NCBI GenBank assembly: GCA_015258095.1
Contig: JABZIV010000025.1
Span: 1 to 30,131 of the forward strand
Direction: 5' to 3'
Source of the DNA: Lachnospiraceae bacterium
GTDB lineage: Bacteria > Bacillota > Clostridia > Lachnospirales > Lachnospiraceae
Length of the DNA: 30,131 nucleotides
A program made the position numbers and the translations under genes. The stretch's first letter is position 1. The number at the start of each line of letters is the position of its first letter. Shown here in pieces: positions 22,191 to 30,131 of this stretch. The notes under the pieces were generated by a model that worked only from the letters and a program-made list of their open reading frames with translations, ran no database searches and had not been told where the DNA came from.

Positions 22191-24293
22191 ATGGAGAATT
22201 TTTCTAAGAATGTTTTTCATGACGGTGTGATGCGGGAAAGACTCCCGAAGAATGTGTATACCAAGCTGAAGAAAGCCGTTCAGGAGGGAAGTGCACTTCC
22301 CTTAGAACTTGCCGATGCGGTTGCCCAGGGCATGAAAGAATGGGCGATAGAGCAGGGAGCAACACATTATACGCATTGGTTTCAGCCTCTCACCGGGGTG
22401 ACTGCGGAGAAGCATGAGGCTTTTTTAAGTCCGGTAGGAGAAGGAAAGGTCATGCTGGAGTTTTCCGGAAAAGAATTGGTGCGTTCCGAAGCGGATGCTT
22501 CTTCCTTTCCGTCCGGCGGTCTTCGGGCAACTTTTGAAGCGAGAGGGTATACCGTCTGGGATTGTACCAGCCCGGCTTTTCTTCGAAGAGAAGGAGAGAC
22601 CGTGACGCTCTGCATCCCGACCGCTTTTTGCTCTTATACCGGGGAAGCTCTGGATAAGAAGACGCCCCTCCTTCGCTCGATGGAGGCCATCAATAGAGAA
22701 GGACTTCGTATTTTGCGCCTTTTCGGAAATGAGAAGAGCCGTTTTGTGCGCCCTTCTGTCGGAGCGGAGCAGGAGTACTTTCTGATTGACCGGGAGAAGT
22801 ATCTGAAGAGAAAAGATATCGTCTATACCGGAAGAACGCTCTTCGGGAGTATGCCGGCAAAAGGGCAGGAGTTGGACGATCATTACTACGGGATCATTCG
22901 AAAAAGGATTGCCGAATTCATGCGGGATCTGGATGAAGAACTCTGGAGTCTGGGCGTTCCGGTCAAGACGGAGCACAATGAAGTAGCGCCCTCACAGCAT
23001 GAGCTTGCCGTAGTGTATGAGGAAGCGAACATTTCTTTAGACCATAATCAGCTTGTGATGGAGAGTTTAAAGAAAGTGGCGTCCCGTCATGGTCTGGAAT
23101 GTTTACTGCATGAGAAACCTTTTGCGGGGGTAAACGGTTCGGGAAAGCACAATAACTGGTCGCTTACAACGGATGACGGCATTAATCTGATGAATCCCGG
23201 GGAGAGTCCGCATGAAAATATACAGTTCCTTCTGGTTCTTTCCTGTGTGCTTGCGGCAGTGGATACCCATAGTGAGTTGCTTCGTATGTCCGCCGCCAAT
23301 GTGGGAAATGACCACCGTCTGGGAGCGGATGAGGCGCCTCCTGCCATTATTTCCTGCTTTATCGGAAGTCAATTGCAGGGCGTTGTGGATCAGCTTCTCG
23401 GAACAGGATATGCGACGGAGTCCTGTAAAGGCAGAAGTCTGATGACCGGGGTTCGAGCCCTGCCCAGTGTTTTACAGGATGATACGGATAGAAACCGTAC
23501 TTCCCCGTTTGCTTTCACCGGGAATAAATTCGAGTTTCGTATGTTGGGATCTTCGGATTCCATCGCCAGTGCCAATATTGTCTTAAACGCGATTACGGCG
23601 GAACAGTTTAAACTGGCGGCGGATTACCTGGAAAAACAGGAGAATTTTCAGCTTGCGGTTCATGATTATATCAAGAAGCTTTTAACCGAACATGAAAGAA
23701 TCATTTTCAATGGAAACGGATATGCCAAAGAGTGGGTGAAAGAAGCGGAGCGAAGAGGTCTTCCGAACCTCTCTTCCATGGTACAGGCCATTTCCGCCCT
23801 GACCAAGAAAGAAGCCATTCAGCTTTTCTCCAAATTTTCCATTTATACGGAGGCGGAACTGAGAAGCAGGGAGAAAGTGGAGTATGAGCATTATGCCAAG
23901 GTGATTCACATTGAAGGAAGAGCTATGGTAAATATAACCGGAAAGCAGATTATACCGAGTGCAATGCAGTATGTGGAAAGACTGGCATCGACGATTCGGG
24001 CTGTGCGGGAAGTTTCCAAAACGGCATCCACGTATGCGGAAGAACGCTTGTTGCAGAAGACTTCTATGCTTTTGGAAGAGATTGATAAGGGTAGAGAGAA
24101 ACTTCTGCATGACCTGGAAAAAATGCATGCCTCTACCGATGAGAAGGAAACGGCTTTCTATGCTTATGAGACGATTGTTCCGGATATGCAGGCACTGCGG
24201 AAGTCCTGTGACAGTCTGGAGAATATTATGGATAAAAGCCTGTGGCCCTTCCCGAGTTACGGGGATCTTCTCTATGAGGTTTCGGAAATTTAA
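22191..24293 (+). CDS. glnA: Glutamine synthetase type III (GlnN)
   Basis: Makes glutamine from glutamate, ammonia and ATP. The 700-aa length is that of GSIII rather than the roughly 440-470 aa of GSI. Motifs: VGAEQEYFLID (metal-binding Glu residues), KTEHNEVAPSQHELA near 260-273, FAGVNGSGKHNNWSL near 312-325, NVGNDHRLGADEAPP and FRMLGSSDSIASANIVLNA, all standard for GSIII. The C-terminal ~200 residues are mainly helical. GAGAGG lies 11 bases before the ATG at 22191. The upstream hairpins and terminator suggest control by nitrogen status, perhaps by antitermination as known for other clostridial glutamine synthetase genes; that part is inference. No partner regulator is visible next to it. 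Confidence 0.95.
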   Translation: MENFSKNVFHDGVMRERLPKNVYTKLKKAVQEGSALPLELADAVAQGMKEWAIEQGATHYTHWFQPLTGVTAEKHEAFLSPVGEGKVMLEFSGKELVRSEADASSFPSGGLRATFEARGYTVWDCTSPAFLRREGETVTLCIPTAFCSYTGEALDKKTPLLRSMEAINREGLRILRLFGNEKSRFVRPSVGAEQEYFLIDREKYLKRKDIVYTGRTLFGSMPAKGQELDDHYYGIIRKRIAEFMRDLDEELWSLGVPVKTEHNEVAPSQHELAVVYEEANISLDHNQLVMESLKKVASRHGLECLLHEKPFAGVNGSGKHNNWSLTTDDGINLMNPGESPHENIQFLLVLSCVLAAVDTHSELLRMSAANVGNDHRLGADEAPPAIISCFIGSQLQGVVDQLLGTGYATESCKGRSLMTGVRALPSVLQDDTDRNRTSPFAFTGNKFEFRMLGSSDSIASANIVLNAITAEQFKLAADYLEKQENFQLAVHDYIKKLLTEHERIIFNGNGYAKEWVKEAERRGLPNLSSMVQAISALTKKEAIQLFSKFSIYTEAELRSREKVEYEHYAKVIHIEGRAMVNITGKQIIPSAMQYVERLASTIRAVREVSKTASTYAEERLLQKTSMLLEEIDKGREKLLHDLEKMHASTDEKETAFYAYETIVPDMQALRKSCDSLENIMDKSLWPFPSYGDLLYEVSEI

Positions 24294-24365
24294 GCGATAG
24301 AAGCGGATGTTTGGGATAGCGCATTTACATCGCACGGCTGGTTAGGAATAAAGGGGTAAGCAGAA

Positions 24366-26225
24366 ATGAACGGCAAGTACATTGTATTACGGAATCTTCT
24401 CGAGCATTTTACGGATGAGGAAGCACTTTCAGACGGTGCTTCTGCGATAGGAAAAGAGGAAAGGGAGAACGCCTTACAGGCGCTTTCTAAAGAAGGCTAT
24501 CTTCTTCAGGAAGGGAACGAAACGTCTTTCCTTTTGACGGATAAAGCAGAGGAATTTGCCATGGAAAATATGGTGGACAGCGCGCTTATCCTTGCCGCCG
24601 GTTTCGGTTCCCGCTTTGTGCCGTTGACCTATGAGTGTCCGAAGGGACTCTTGGAAGTCTTTTCGGAGCGGATGATTGAAAGACAGATTAAGCAGCTTCA
24701 TAAAGTGGGAATCAAAGAGATTACCATCGTCGTAGGATACCTGAAAGAGAAGTTCGAGTATCTCATCGATCTCTATGGCGTGAAGCTTCTCTATAATCCT
24801 GAATTTGCCGAGAAGAATACGCTGGCAACGCTCTATCACGCAAGAGAAGCGGTGAAAGGAAAGAATTTTTATATTCTTTCCTCCGACAACTGGATGCGGG
24901 AGAATCTCTATCATAGTATAGAACCTTATTCCTGGTATGCCGCATCTTTTATGGAAGGAGAGACGAAAGAGTGGGCACTTACGCTCTCTCAAACGGGACA
25001 GATTATGGATGTGCAGGTAGGCGGAAAGGATGCCTATTGTATGTACGGCCCGGTTTTCTTTAAAAAGGAATTCTTTTCCGCATTTCTCCCCTTCCTTGAG
25101 GAATACTATCACAGACCGGGAACGGAGAATTATTATTGGGAAGATGTCCTCATGCGGGAGCTTCGAAATCTCCCTCCGATTTATGCGAACTGTCAAAGAG
25201 AACAGATCGTTTATGAGTTTGAAAATCTCGAAGAATTGCGAAAATTTGACGAGAAGTATGTGAATCGTTCCGGATCCGAGGCAATGGAATTGCTCTCCCG
25301 TGTTTTTCAGGTTCCGGAAGCGGATATAACGGATATTCGCTGTTTGAAGGCGGGGATGACCAATAAGTCCTTCTTCTTCCGGCTTGCTCCGGACAGTGTA
25401 AACGCACAGTATCGCGGACAGTCCTTCATTTGCCGGATTCCCGGAAAGGGAACGGAAGAGTTAATTAATCGCAGAGAGGAAGGCGCGGTTTACCGTTTGG
25501 TGGAGGATCTCGGCATTACGGAAGAGCTTGTTTATTTTAATGAGGAAAACGGATACAAGATTTCCCGTTATTATGAAGGTGCCAGAAATGCGGATTTCTC
25601 GAAAAAAGAGGATCGCATTCCGGCGATGGGACTCTTAAAGTGTCTGCACAAAAGCGGGAAAATATGTGACCACGCCTTCTCTCTTCGGGAGAGGCTTTCC
25701 TATTACGAGAAGCTCTGTCTGGAGAAGGGAGAGATTCCCTACTATGATTATGAAAGTATCCAAAAGAAAAGGGATGCCCTCCTGTCTTTTGTGGAGGAGA
25801 AGAAAAGACCCCTTTGTCTTTGTCATATCGATGCGGTGCAGGACAATTTCCTCTTCACGGAAGAAGGAGTGAAGATGATTGACTGGGAGTATGCCGGCAT
25901 GGCGGACCCCCTTCTGGATATCGCGATGGCGGGCATTTATTCTTATTTCAGCTTTGCGGAATGTGAGACGCTCTTGAAAGAATATCAGGAGGGGGAGATG
26001 CCGCCGGAGAGTATGCAGTGGAACGCGGATAAGGAAGAAGAGATGCGCTGTATTTTGGAAGCCTATATGGGACTTTCGGGTCTTCTCTGGAGTCTTTGGT
26101 CCGTGTATAAGATGGCGATGGGAGAGCAGTTTGGAGACTATAGTTTGAAGATGCTTCGGTATTTTAAGGAGGCATACAAAGATTTACAGAGAAGGAATGC
26201 TTTACGAAATGTTAAGGAAAAGTAA
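24366..26225 (+). CDS. Fused wHTH / phosphocholine cytidylyltransferase (LicC) / choline kinase (LicA)
   Basis: A 619-aa three-part protein. Residues 1-68 look like a winged-helix domain (LRNLLEHF...ENALQALSKEGYLL...FLLTDKAEEFA). About 70-300 is a LicC-like nucleotidyltransferase: ALILAAGFGSRFVPLTYECPKGLLEV (73-98), GIKEITIVVGYLKEKFEYL, SSDNWM. About 305-610 is a LicA-like kinase of the aminoglycoside phosphotransferase fold: LKAGMTNKSFFFR, FICRIPGKGTEELI, catalytic LCHIDAVQDNFLF (D489, N494) and MIDWEYAGMADPLLDIA. Together they would turn choline into CDP-choline for decorating surface glycans; ethanolamine is an alternative substrate. AAGGGG precedes the ATG. The next gene encodes a choline-binding-repeat protein, which supports the assignment. 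The transferase (LicD type) and choline transporter are not in the window. Confidence 0.88.
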   Translation: MNGKYIVLRNLLEHFTDEEALSDGASAIGKEERENALQALSKEGYLLQEGNETSFLLTDKAEEFAMENMVDSALILAAGFGSRFVPLTYECPKGLLEVFSERMIERQIKQLHKVGIKEITIVVGYLKEKFEYLIDLYGVKLLYNPEFAEKNTLATLYHAREAVKGKNFYILSSDNWMRENLYHSIEPYSWYAASFMEGETKEWALTLSQTGQIMDVQVGGKDAYCMYGPVFFKKEFFSAFLPFLEEYYHRPGTENYYWEDVLMRELRNLPPIYANCQREQIVYEFENLEELRKFDEKYVNRSGSEAMELLSRVFQVPEADITDIRCLKAGMTNKSFFFRLAPDSVNAQYRGQSFICRIPGKGTEELINRREEGAVYRLVEDLGITEELVYFNEENGYKISRYYEGARNADFSKKEDRIPAMGLLKCLHKSGKICDHAFSLRERLSYYEKLCLEKGEIPYYDYESIQKKRDALLSFVEEKKRPLCLCHIDAVQDNFLFTEEGVKMIDWEYAGMADPLLDIAMAGIYSYFSFAECETLLKEYQEGEMPPESMQWNADKEEEMRCILEAYMGLSGLLWSLWSVYKMAMGEQFGDYSLKMLRYFKEAYKDLQRRNALRNVKEK

Positions 26226-26229
26226 GAGC

Positions 26230-26260
26230 TTGTTATAGAATCTTTTTTCTTTCCTATGAT
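26230..26260 (+). promoter_or_regulatory. Candidate promoter for the choline-binding protein gene
   Basis: TTGTTA (26230-26235), 19 bases, TATGAT (26255-26260), an AT-rich block just after the LicC-LicA stop and 31 bases before the next start. No terminator lies between, so read-through is also possible. Confidence 0.45.
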
Positions 26261-26291
26261 ATAGTTTATTTAAGAAAGATGGGAGGCTTAC

Positions 26292-27389
26292 ATGAATATC
26301 AGAAAAAAATTGGGCGTACAGCTTATCGCTTTGGGAATCAGCTTAGCGAGCGTGGGAACTGCCTTCGCCGCAGGCTGGGGACAGCAGAACGGAAAGTACT
26401 ATTTTATCGATCCGAAGAACAATGAGAAAGTCAGCGGAAAGTGGATTCATACTTCTTCCGGATATTACTATATCGGTGCAGACACCTATATGGTGACCGG
26501 CTGGAAGAAGATTAACAATGCTTGGCATTATTTCCGTCCGTCGGGTCTTATGGTAACCGGCTGGAGGGAAGTGGATAAGCATTGGTACTATCTGAAGTCG
26601 GACGGTACCATGCAGACCGGCTGGCTGAAATTACAGAAGGACGGAAAAGATGTCTGGTATTATCTGAAGTCCTACGGTGCGATGGCAACGGGTTGGAGAA
26701 AGATTGCCGACAAGTGGTATTATTTTAGTCCCGAAGACGGTTCGCTCGTGATGCAGAAGTGGCAGAAGATTGCCGATAAGTGGTATTATTTTGGAAATGA
26801 CGGTTCGATGCAGAGCGGCTGGTTGAACCTGAACGGAACTTATTATTATCTGTCCGGAAGCAACGGCAATATGGAAACCGGCTGGAAGACCGATACGGAC
26901 GGAAATAAATATTATCTGGATCCGGCAAGTGGAAAGATGGCGACCGGATGGAAGAAAGTGGACAATATCTGGTACTATTTCGCCGGAAGCGGAAAGATGG
27001 TAAAGGGATGGCTGAGAGAGAAAGACCACTATTACTATCTGGAAGACGGCAGGATGCTCGCGAATACGACGATTACTTTGGACGGTCGTTCCTTCAGCTT
27101 TAATGAAGCGGGAGTATGCACTTCCGATACGTCGAACCTGAATTTTACGGAGGCAAGTGCACCGAGTAATACCAACCAAAACGGAAGTAACAGTCAGGGG
27201 CCGGGAGCCGCAGGACCGGGAGCCGCAGGACCGGGAGCACAAGGACCCGGAGGAACAAGCAGTACGCCGAATCCGAACGGAACACAGAACAGTCCGGACG
27301 GACCGAACAGTCAGGGACCTTCAGGAAATAACACGAATCAACAGGGTGGAGGAACCATTCAGGCTGGCAGCACGAACGGACCGCAATAA
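26292..27389 (+). CDS. Secreted protein with about 12 choline-binding (CW-type) repeats and a Gly/Pro/Asn-rich tail
   Basis: A 365-aa exported protein. Residues 1-26 form a signal peptide (MNIRKK basic start, hydrophobic LIALGISLASVG, TAFA cleavage). Residues 27-279 are about 12 units of 19-24 residues, of the pattern GW-x-WYY-F/L-x-DG-x-M-x-T, the choline/cell-wall-binding repeat of pneumococcal surface proteins and clostridial toxins; the first and last units are degenerate. Residues 280-365 are a low-complexity tail including GPGAA repeats and many N, Q, S. There is no catalytic domain, so it may act as a binding or coating protein. GGGAGG nine bases before the ATG supports the start. A strong terminator follows. 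Its place after LicC-LicA suggests it binds phosphocholine made by that enzyme. Confidence 0.9.
   Translation: MNIRKKLGVQLIALGISLASVGTAFAAGWGQQNGKYYFIDPKNNEKVSGKWIHTSSGYYYIGADTYMVTGWKKINNAWHYFRPSGLMVTGWREVDKHWYYLKSDGTMQTGWLKLQKDGKDVWYYLKSYGAMATGWRKIADKWYYFSPEDGSLVMQKWQKIADKWYYFGNDGSMQSGWLNLNGTYYYLSGSNGNMETGWKTDTDGNKYYLDPASGKMATGWKKVDNIWYYFAGSGKMVKGWLREKDHYYYLEDGRMLANTTITLDGRSFSFNEAGVCTSDTSNLNFTEASAPSNTNQNGSNSQGPGAAGPGAAGPGAQGPGGTSSTPNPNGTQNSPDGPNSQGPSGNNTNQQGGGTIQAGSTNGPQ
26370..27128 (+). repeat. CW/choline-binding repeat array (protein-level repeats)
   Basis: About 12 units of 57-72 bases. Two neighbouring units, near 26698-26790, share GATTGCCGA(C/T)AAGTGG followed by TATTATTTT, almost identical at DNA level, which points to a recent unit duplication. 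The others have diverged to protein-level similarity. Confidence 0.85.
27201..27245 (+). repeat. 15-bp tandem repeats encoding GPGAA
   Basis: CCGGGAGCCGCAGGA at 27201-27215 and 27216-27230 is exact; the third copy at 27231-27245 differs at two bases, and a more diverged fourth follows. They encode a short collagen-like G-P-G stretch in the C-terminal tail of the choline-binding protein. Confidence 0.85.
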
Positions 27390-27399
27390 GAACTTGGAG

Positions 27400-27424
27400 A
27401 AAAAGAGGCTTGCCCTCTTTTTTT
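27400..27424 (+). terminator. Rho-independent terminator after the choline-binding protein gene
   Basis: AAAAAGAGG (27400-27408) pairs with CCTCTTTTT (27414-27422) around CTTGC, with the T run continuing to 27424. It begins 11 bases after the stop. Confidence 0.85.
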
Positions 27425-27438
27425 CTATGTAATAAAAT
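27410..27438 (+). promoter_or_regulatory. Candidate promoter of the BMP/phosphoesterase/ung unit
   Basis: TTGCCC (27410-27415), 17 bases, TAAAAT (27433-27438). The -35 lies inside the loop and right arm of the preceding terminator, so the two signals overlap. It is 28 bases upstream of the next start. Confidence 0.4.
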
Positions 27439-27465
27439 TTTCGGGAACAGAGAAGGGGGGTAGCA

Positions 27466-29379
27466 ATGATAGAAGATTATTTGGAAGCGAAGAAGCTTGG
27501 CGATCGTTCCTATAGGAATGCCTTACTCTTTGGACAGACTCCTTACCTTCCTGCCTTGGATGAGAAACTGCAAAAGGAAGAGATACAGGGGGAAAATCGT
27601 TTAGGTATCATGGAGATTCCTTTGGAGGATATTGCCGGGACCAAGACGAAGGCACGGCAGCAGTCTTTTGCAAGGAATTTTATGCCGATTCTCAGTCCCA
27701 AGACCGAGTTTGCGCCCAAGTGGGCCAGTCGCTTTGATTCGGTCTGTGAAGAAGGGATTAGAGAACCCATTCTGGGCTATGAATACAGATATCAGTTTTA
27801 TGTGCAGGAAGGCAATAAACGGGTTTCCGTTTCCCGCTACAATAAGGCGGTATCGATTCCCGCAATGGTGATTCGGATCTTGCCGAAGAGAACGGAGGAC
27901 AAAGAAACGAAACTCTATTATGAGTTTGTGGATTTTTACAAGGATTCAGGCCTTTACGGGATTTATTTTTCCGAACCCGGGTCGTATGAAAGGTTAGAGC
28001 AGTTTTTGGGTGTGAAGAGCGGAGAACCCTGGCCCTTAGAGCTTTCCAGAGATTTGCGGTCTGCCTTTTCCCGCTTTTCGGAGCTCTATTTTTCCAAGGG
28101 AGGAAAGCGTCTGGAAAGCCCGGCAGGGGATGCTTTTTTCCTCTATCTTACCGTATACGGTTTGCCTTCTCTTCTGGAAAACAGTACGGATGAGATTCGG
28201 GAAAATCTGGAGAAACTCTGGAATGAATTCAAGAAGTCGGCAGGAGAGGTTGTCCTTGTGCAGAATCCGGAGGAGATGAAGAAGGAGGGTGGGCTTTTTG
28301 ATTTCTTCTCAGGCGGATTTTCCGGAAATAAGAAGGGTACAAAAATAGCCTTTCTGTATGAACGGTCTGTAGAGACCTCTACCTGGGCTTACGCACATGA
28401 GCTCGGGAGAAATTATATTCAGGAGAAGTATTCTGAAGCGGTAGAAACGAAAGCTTTTGAGAATTGTAATACTGACGAGAAAGTGGAGGAAGCGATAAAA
28501 GAGGCGCTCAGTTGGGGTGCAAATCTTCTTTTTACGACGGCGCCTTCCATGGCACAGGAGAGTATCAAAGCGGCATTACAGTATCCGGAAGTGGAGATTT
28601 TGAACTGTTCCGTAAATACCGCCTATAATTCGATACGAACTTATTATGGCAGGATGTATGAAGCGAAGTTTTTGATGGGGGCACTTGCCGCTTCCATTAC
28701 GGACGGAAATGATCTCGGCTATGTGGAGCAGTTTCCTCTCTATGGAACCCTTTCCAATATCAATGCCTTTGCGATTGGTGCACAGTTTATCAATCCCTGG
28801 AGTAAAGTGCATCTTTCCTGGAGCGGGATAGAAGGGGCGGATTGGAAGGCTGAATTTCAAGAGAAAGGCATCGCGACGATTTCGGGTCCGGAATTTGCAA
28901 AACCTTTCGAAAAGAGCAGAGAGTTCGGGGTCTATATCTCCTCTGACGGAGAGGCGCAGTCCAACATTGCCGTGTCCTTTTACAATTGGGGAAAGTACTA
29001 CGAGCTGATTTTGCAGTCTTTTTTGGAAGGTTCCTATCATACCAGTAGCCTTGCAAAGAGTCACAGTGCGCTGAATTATTACTATGGACTGAAAGAAGGC
29101 GTTTTGGAAGTGATTTTATCGCGCAATTTAAGTTATTCTTCCAGAAAATTGGTTTCCATATTGAAGAAAGAAATCATTGACGGAAATCTTCTTCCCTTCT
29201 CGGGGGAGATTCACAGTCAGTGTGAGAAGATTCACAGCGAAGGCGCGGGAAGTCTGGAAATGGATGAAATTGTGGATATGCGCTGGCTAAATGATAATGT
29301 TGTCGGAGAAATTCCTCCGTTGAAAGCATTTACAAAAGAATCACAGGAGGCGATTCTTTCCGGAGGGTTTCTGATATGA
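27466..29379 (+). CDS. Cytoplasmic ParB-like / BMP (PnrA-like ligand-binding) fusion protein
   Basis: A 637-aa protein without a signal peptide or lipobox. Residues about 45-140 read like a ParB/sulfiredoxin-type N-domain: LGIMEIPLEDIAGTK, SVCEEGIREPILGYEY, FYVQEGNKRVSVSRYNKAVSIPAMVIRI (GNKR at 116-119 in place of GxxR). About 145-290 is helical and unassigned. About 295-540 resembles BMP-family periplasmic-binding folds (KIAFLYERSVETSTWAYAHELGRNYIQ, GANLLFTTAPSMAQESIKAA, YYGRMYEAKFLMGALAA), which bind nucleosides or act as regulators such as Med. The final ~90 residues are unassigned. AAGGGGGG precedes the ATG. Its stop overlaps the next start by four bases. Cytosolic ligand sensing is a guess. 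Confidence 0.8.
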   Translation: MIEDYLEAKKLGDRSYRNALLFGQTPYLPALDEKLQKEEIQGENRLGIMEIPLEDIAGTKTKARQQSFARNFMPILSPKTEFAPKWASRFDSVCEEGIREPILGYEYRYQFYVQEGNKRVSVSRYNKAVSIPAMVIRILPKRTEDKETKLYYEFVDFYKDSGLYGIYFSEPGSYERLEQFLGVKSGEPWPLELSRDLRSAFSRFSELYFSKGGKRLESPAGDAFFLYLTVYGLPSLLENSTDEIRENLEKLWNEFKKSAGEVVLVQNPEEMKKEGGLFDFFSGGFSGNKKGTKIAFLYERSVETSTWAYAHELGRNYIQEKYSEAVETKAFENCNTDEKVEEAIKEALSWGANLLFTTAPSMAQESIKAALQYPEVEILNCSVNTAYNSIRTYYGRMYEAKFLMGALAASITDGNDLGYVEQFPLYGTLSNINAFAIGAQFINPWSKVHLSWSGIEGADWKAEFQEKGIATISGPEFAKPFEKSREFGVYISSDGEAQSNIAVSFYNWGKYYELILQSFLEGSYHTSSLAKSHSALNYYYGLKEGVLEVILSRNLSYSSRKLVSILKKEIIDGNLLPFSGEIHSQCEKIHSEGAGSLEMDEIVDMRWLNDNVVGEIPPLKAFTKESQEAILSGGFLI

Positions 29380-30050
29380 AAATCTTATGTATAGCGGATG
29401 AAGAAAATAAGGGACTTTGGGATCATTTTCAGAAGGAAAAGCTGGAAGGCATCGATCTGATTCTTTCCGCAGGAGATTTAAATCCGGATTATCTGCAATT
29501 TTTAGTGACTATGGGAAGAGCGCCGCTGCTCTATGTGCACGGTAATCATGACGAGTCCTATGCCTTCAAACCGCCGCTCGGTTGCGTATCGGTTGAAGAC
29601 AAGGTATACGACTATAGAGGGCTTCGGATTCTGGGTCTGGGCGGTGCCCCCTGGTATAAGCCGGGAGAATATATGTATTCGGAAGAGGATATGCGGCGGC
29701 GCATTCAGAAGGTGAAGAGAGATATTGTCCTGAAAAACGGATTCGATATCCTGCTGACCCATTCCCCCATCCGGGGATACGGGGATATGGATGATCCTGC
29801 GCATCGGGGCTTTGCCGCATTTGAAGAGTTGATTCGGAAATATAAGCCGAAGTATATGATTCACGGGCACGTTCATGCAAGTTACGGTACGGCATTCAAG
29901 AGGGAACTTCTGCACAGTACGGGCACAAAGATCATCAATGCCTATGACAAGTTCCTTCTCGATGTGGAAGAGCACGAGTATCCCGAAGAGGGAAAAACGG
30001 GATCGCTCTTGTATGATCTGTATAAGAAAATGTCCGCGAAAAAGGAGTAG
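29376..30050 (+). CDS. Metallophosphoesterase (calcineurin-like)
   Basis: A 224-aa soluble protein with metallophosphoesterase motifs: LILSAGDLNPDYL (GD motif near 32), YVHGNHDESY (GNHD near 55), ILLTHSPIRG and YMIHGHVHASYG (GHxH). The first motif, normally DxH, reads ADEENKGLWDH here, so one metal ligand differs or is supplied by D8/E9. Family members hydrolyse phosphomonoesters, nucleotides or cyclic nucleotides; the substrate cannot be read from sequence. The ATG overlaps the upstream stop (ATGA), and ung follows after 20 bases, so the three genes are probably one operon. Confidence 0.88.
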   Translation: MKILCIADEENKGLWDHFQKEKLEGIDLILSAGDLNPDYLQFLVTMGRAPLLYVHGNHDESYAFKPPLGCVSVEDKVYDYRGLRILGLGGAPWYKPGEYMYSEEDMRRRIQKVKRDIVLKNGFDILLTHSPIRGYGDMDDPAHRGFAAFEELIRKYKPKYMIHGHVHASYGTAFKRELLHSTGTKIINAYDKFLLDVEEHEYPEEGKTGSLLYDLYKKMSAKKE

Positions 30051-30070
30051 GGAAGGATAAGGAGCAGGGA

Positions 30071-30131
30071 ATGATAACGAACGATTGGGCGCTTCAATTA
30101 CAGGAAGAGACGCGGAAACCCTATTATAAGA
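30071..30131 (+). CDS. ung: Uracil-DNA glycosylase, 5' end (runs off window end)
   Basis: The first 20 residues are visible: MITNDWALQLQEETRKPYYK. NDW...LxxExxKPYY is the usual N-terminus of family 1 uracil-DNA glycosylase, which removes uracil from DNA. AAGGAG about seven bases upstream supports the ATG. The catalytic GQDPYH motif lies beyond the window, so the call rests on the N-terminus alone. Confidence 0.8.
   Translation, partial: MITNDWALQLQEETRKPYYK

Noticed and set aside
22001..22207. A 68-codon + strand frame across the glnA leader
   Set aside because: It runs through the inverted repeat and terminator, overlaps the glnA start and has no plausible start site.
24474..25196. A 240-codon minus-strand frame inside the LicC-LicA gene
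   Set aside because: Antisense to a well-supported nucleotidyltransferase domain; composition is that of a mirror frame.

Overview
The window looks like chromosomal DNA from a low-to-moderate G+C anaerobic Firmicute, most likely a Lachnospiraceae member (an Oribacterium-like relative is my guess). The inference rests on strong AGGAGG-type ribosome binding sites, several TTG/GTG starts, a VanR/VanS-type two-component pair, the long (about 560 aa) form of LeuA, a type III glutamine synthetase and a LicC-LicA fusion. No phage, insertion sequence, CRISPR, tRNA or rRNA is visible. Coding density is high and almost every gene is on the + strand.

Layout. (1) 1-294, minus: 5' part of mnmA. (2) 597-5001: dTDP-sugar genes rfbA, rfbB, rfbD, a terminator, then glmM. 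RmlC, the epimerase needed for dTDP-L-rhamnose, is not in the window. (3) 5079-6761: leuA, overlapping tail-to-tail by 4 bp with a minus-strand GT2 glycosyltransferase (6758-7783). (4) 8039-13262: Wzx-like flippase, rhamnosyltransferase-like GT2, Wzm/TagG-like ABC permease without a neighbouring ATPase, PlsC-like acyltransferase and pheA. (5) 13437-19419: a five-gene unit of VanR-like regulator, VanS-like kinase, a 789-aa exported/membrane protein of unknown function, an ABC ATPase with degenerate catalytic motifs, and a six-helix ABC-2 permease. (6) 19508-24293: thrC, fba and a type III glnA behind a structured leader with a terminator. (7) 24366-27389: a wHTH-LicC-LicA fusion (choline activation) followed by a secreted choline-binding-repeat protein. 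(8) 27466-30131: a cytoplasmic ParB-like/BMP fusion, a metallophosphoesterase and the start of ung.

How they fit together. Regions 2-4 supply activated sugars, glycosyltransferases and export functions for a surface polysaccharide. Region 7 suggests that some surface glycan carries phosphocholine and that a secreted protein may bind it. Region 5 is the best candidate for an undescribed system: a sensor pair apparently co-transcribed with a non-canonical ABC complex and a large surface protein. Short tandem repeats sit at or next to the translation starts of three glycan-related genes (glmM, the flippase, the rhamnosyltransferase), which may be contingency-type variation. Promoter and terminator calls are by eye and less certain than the gene calls.
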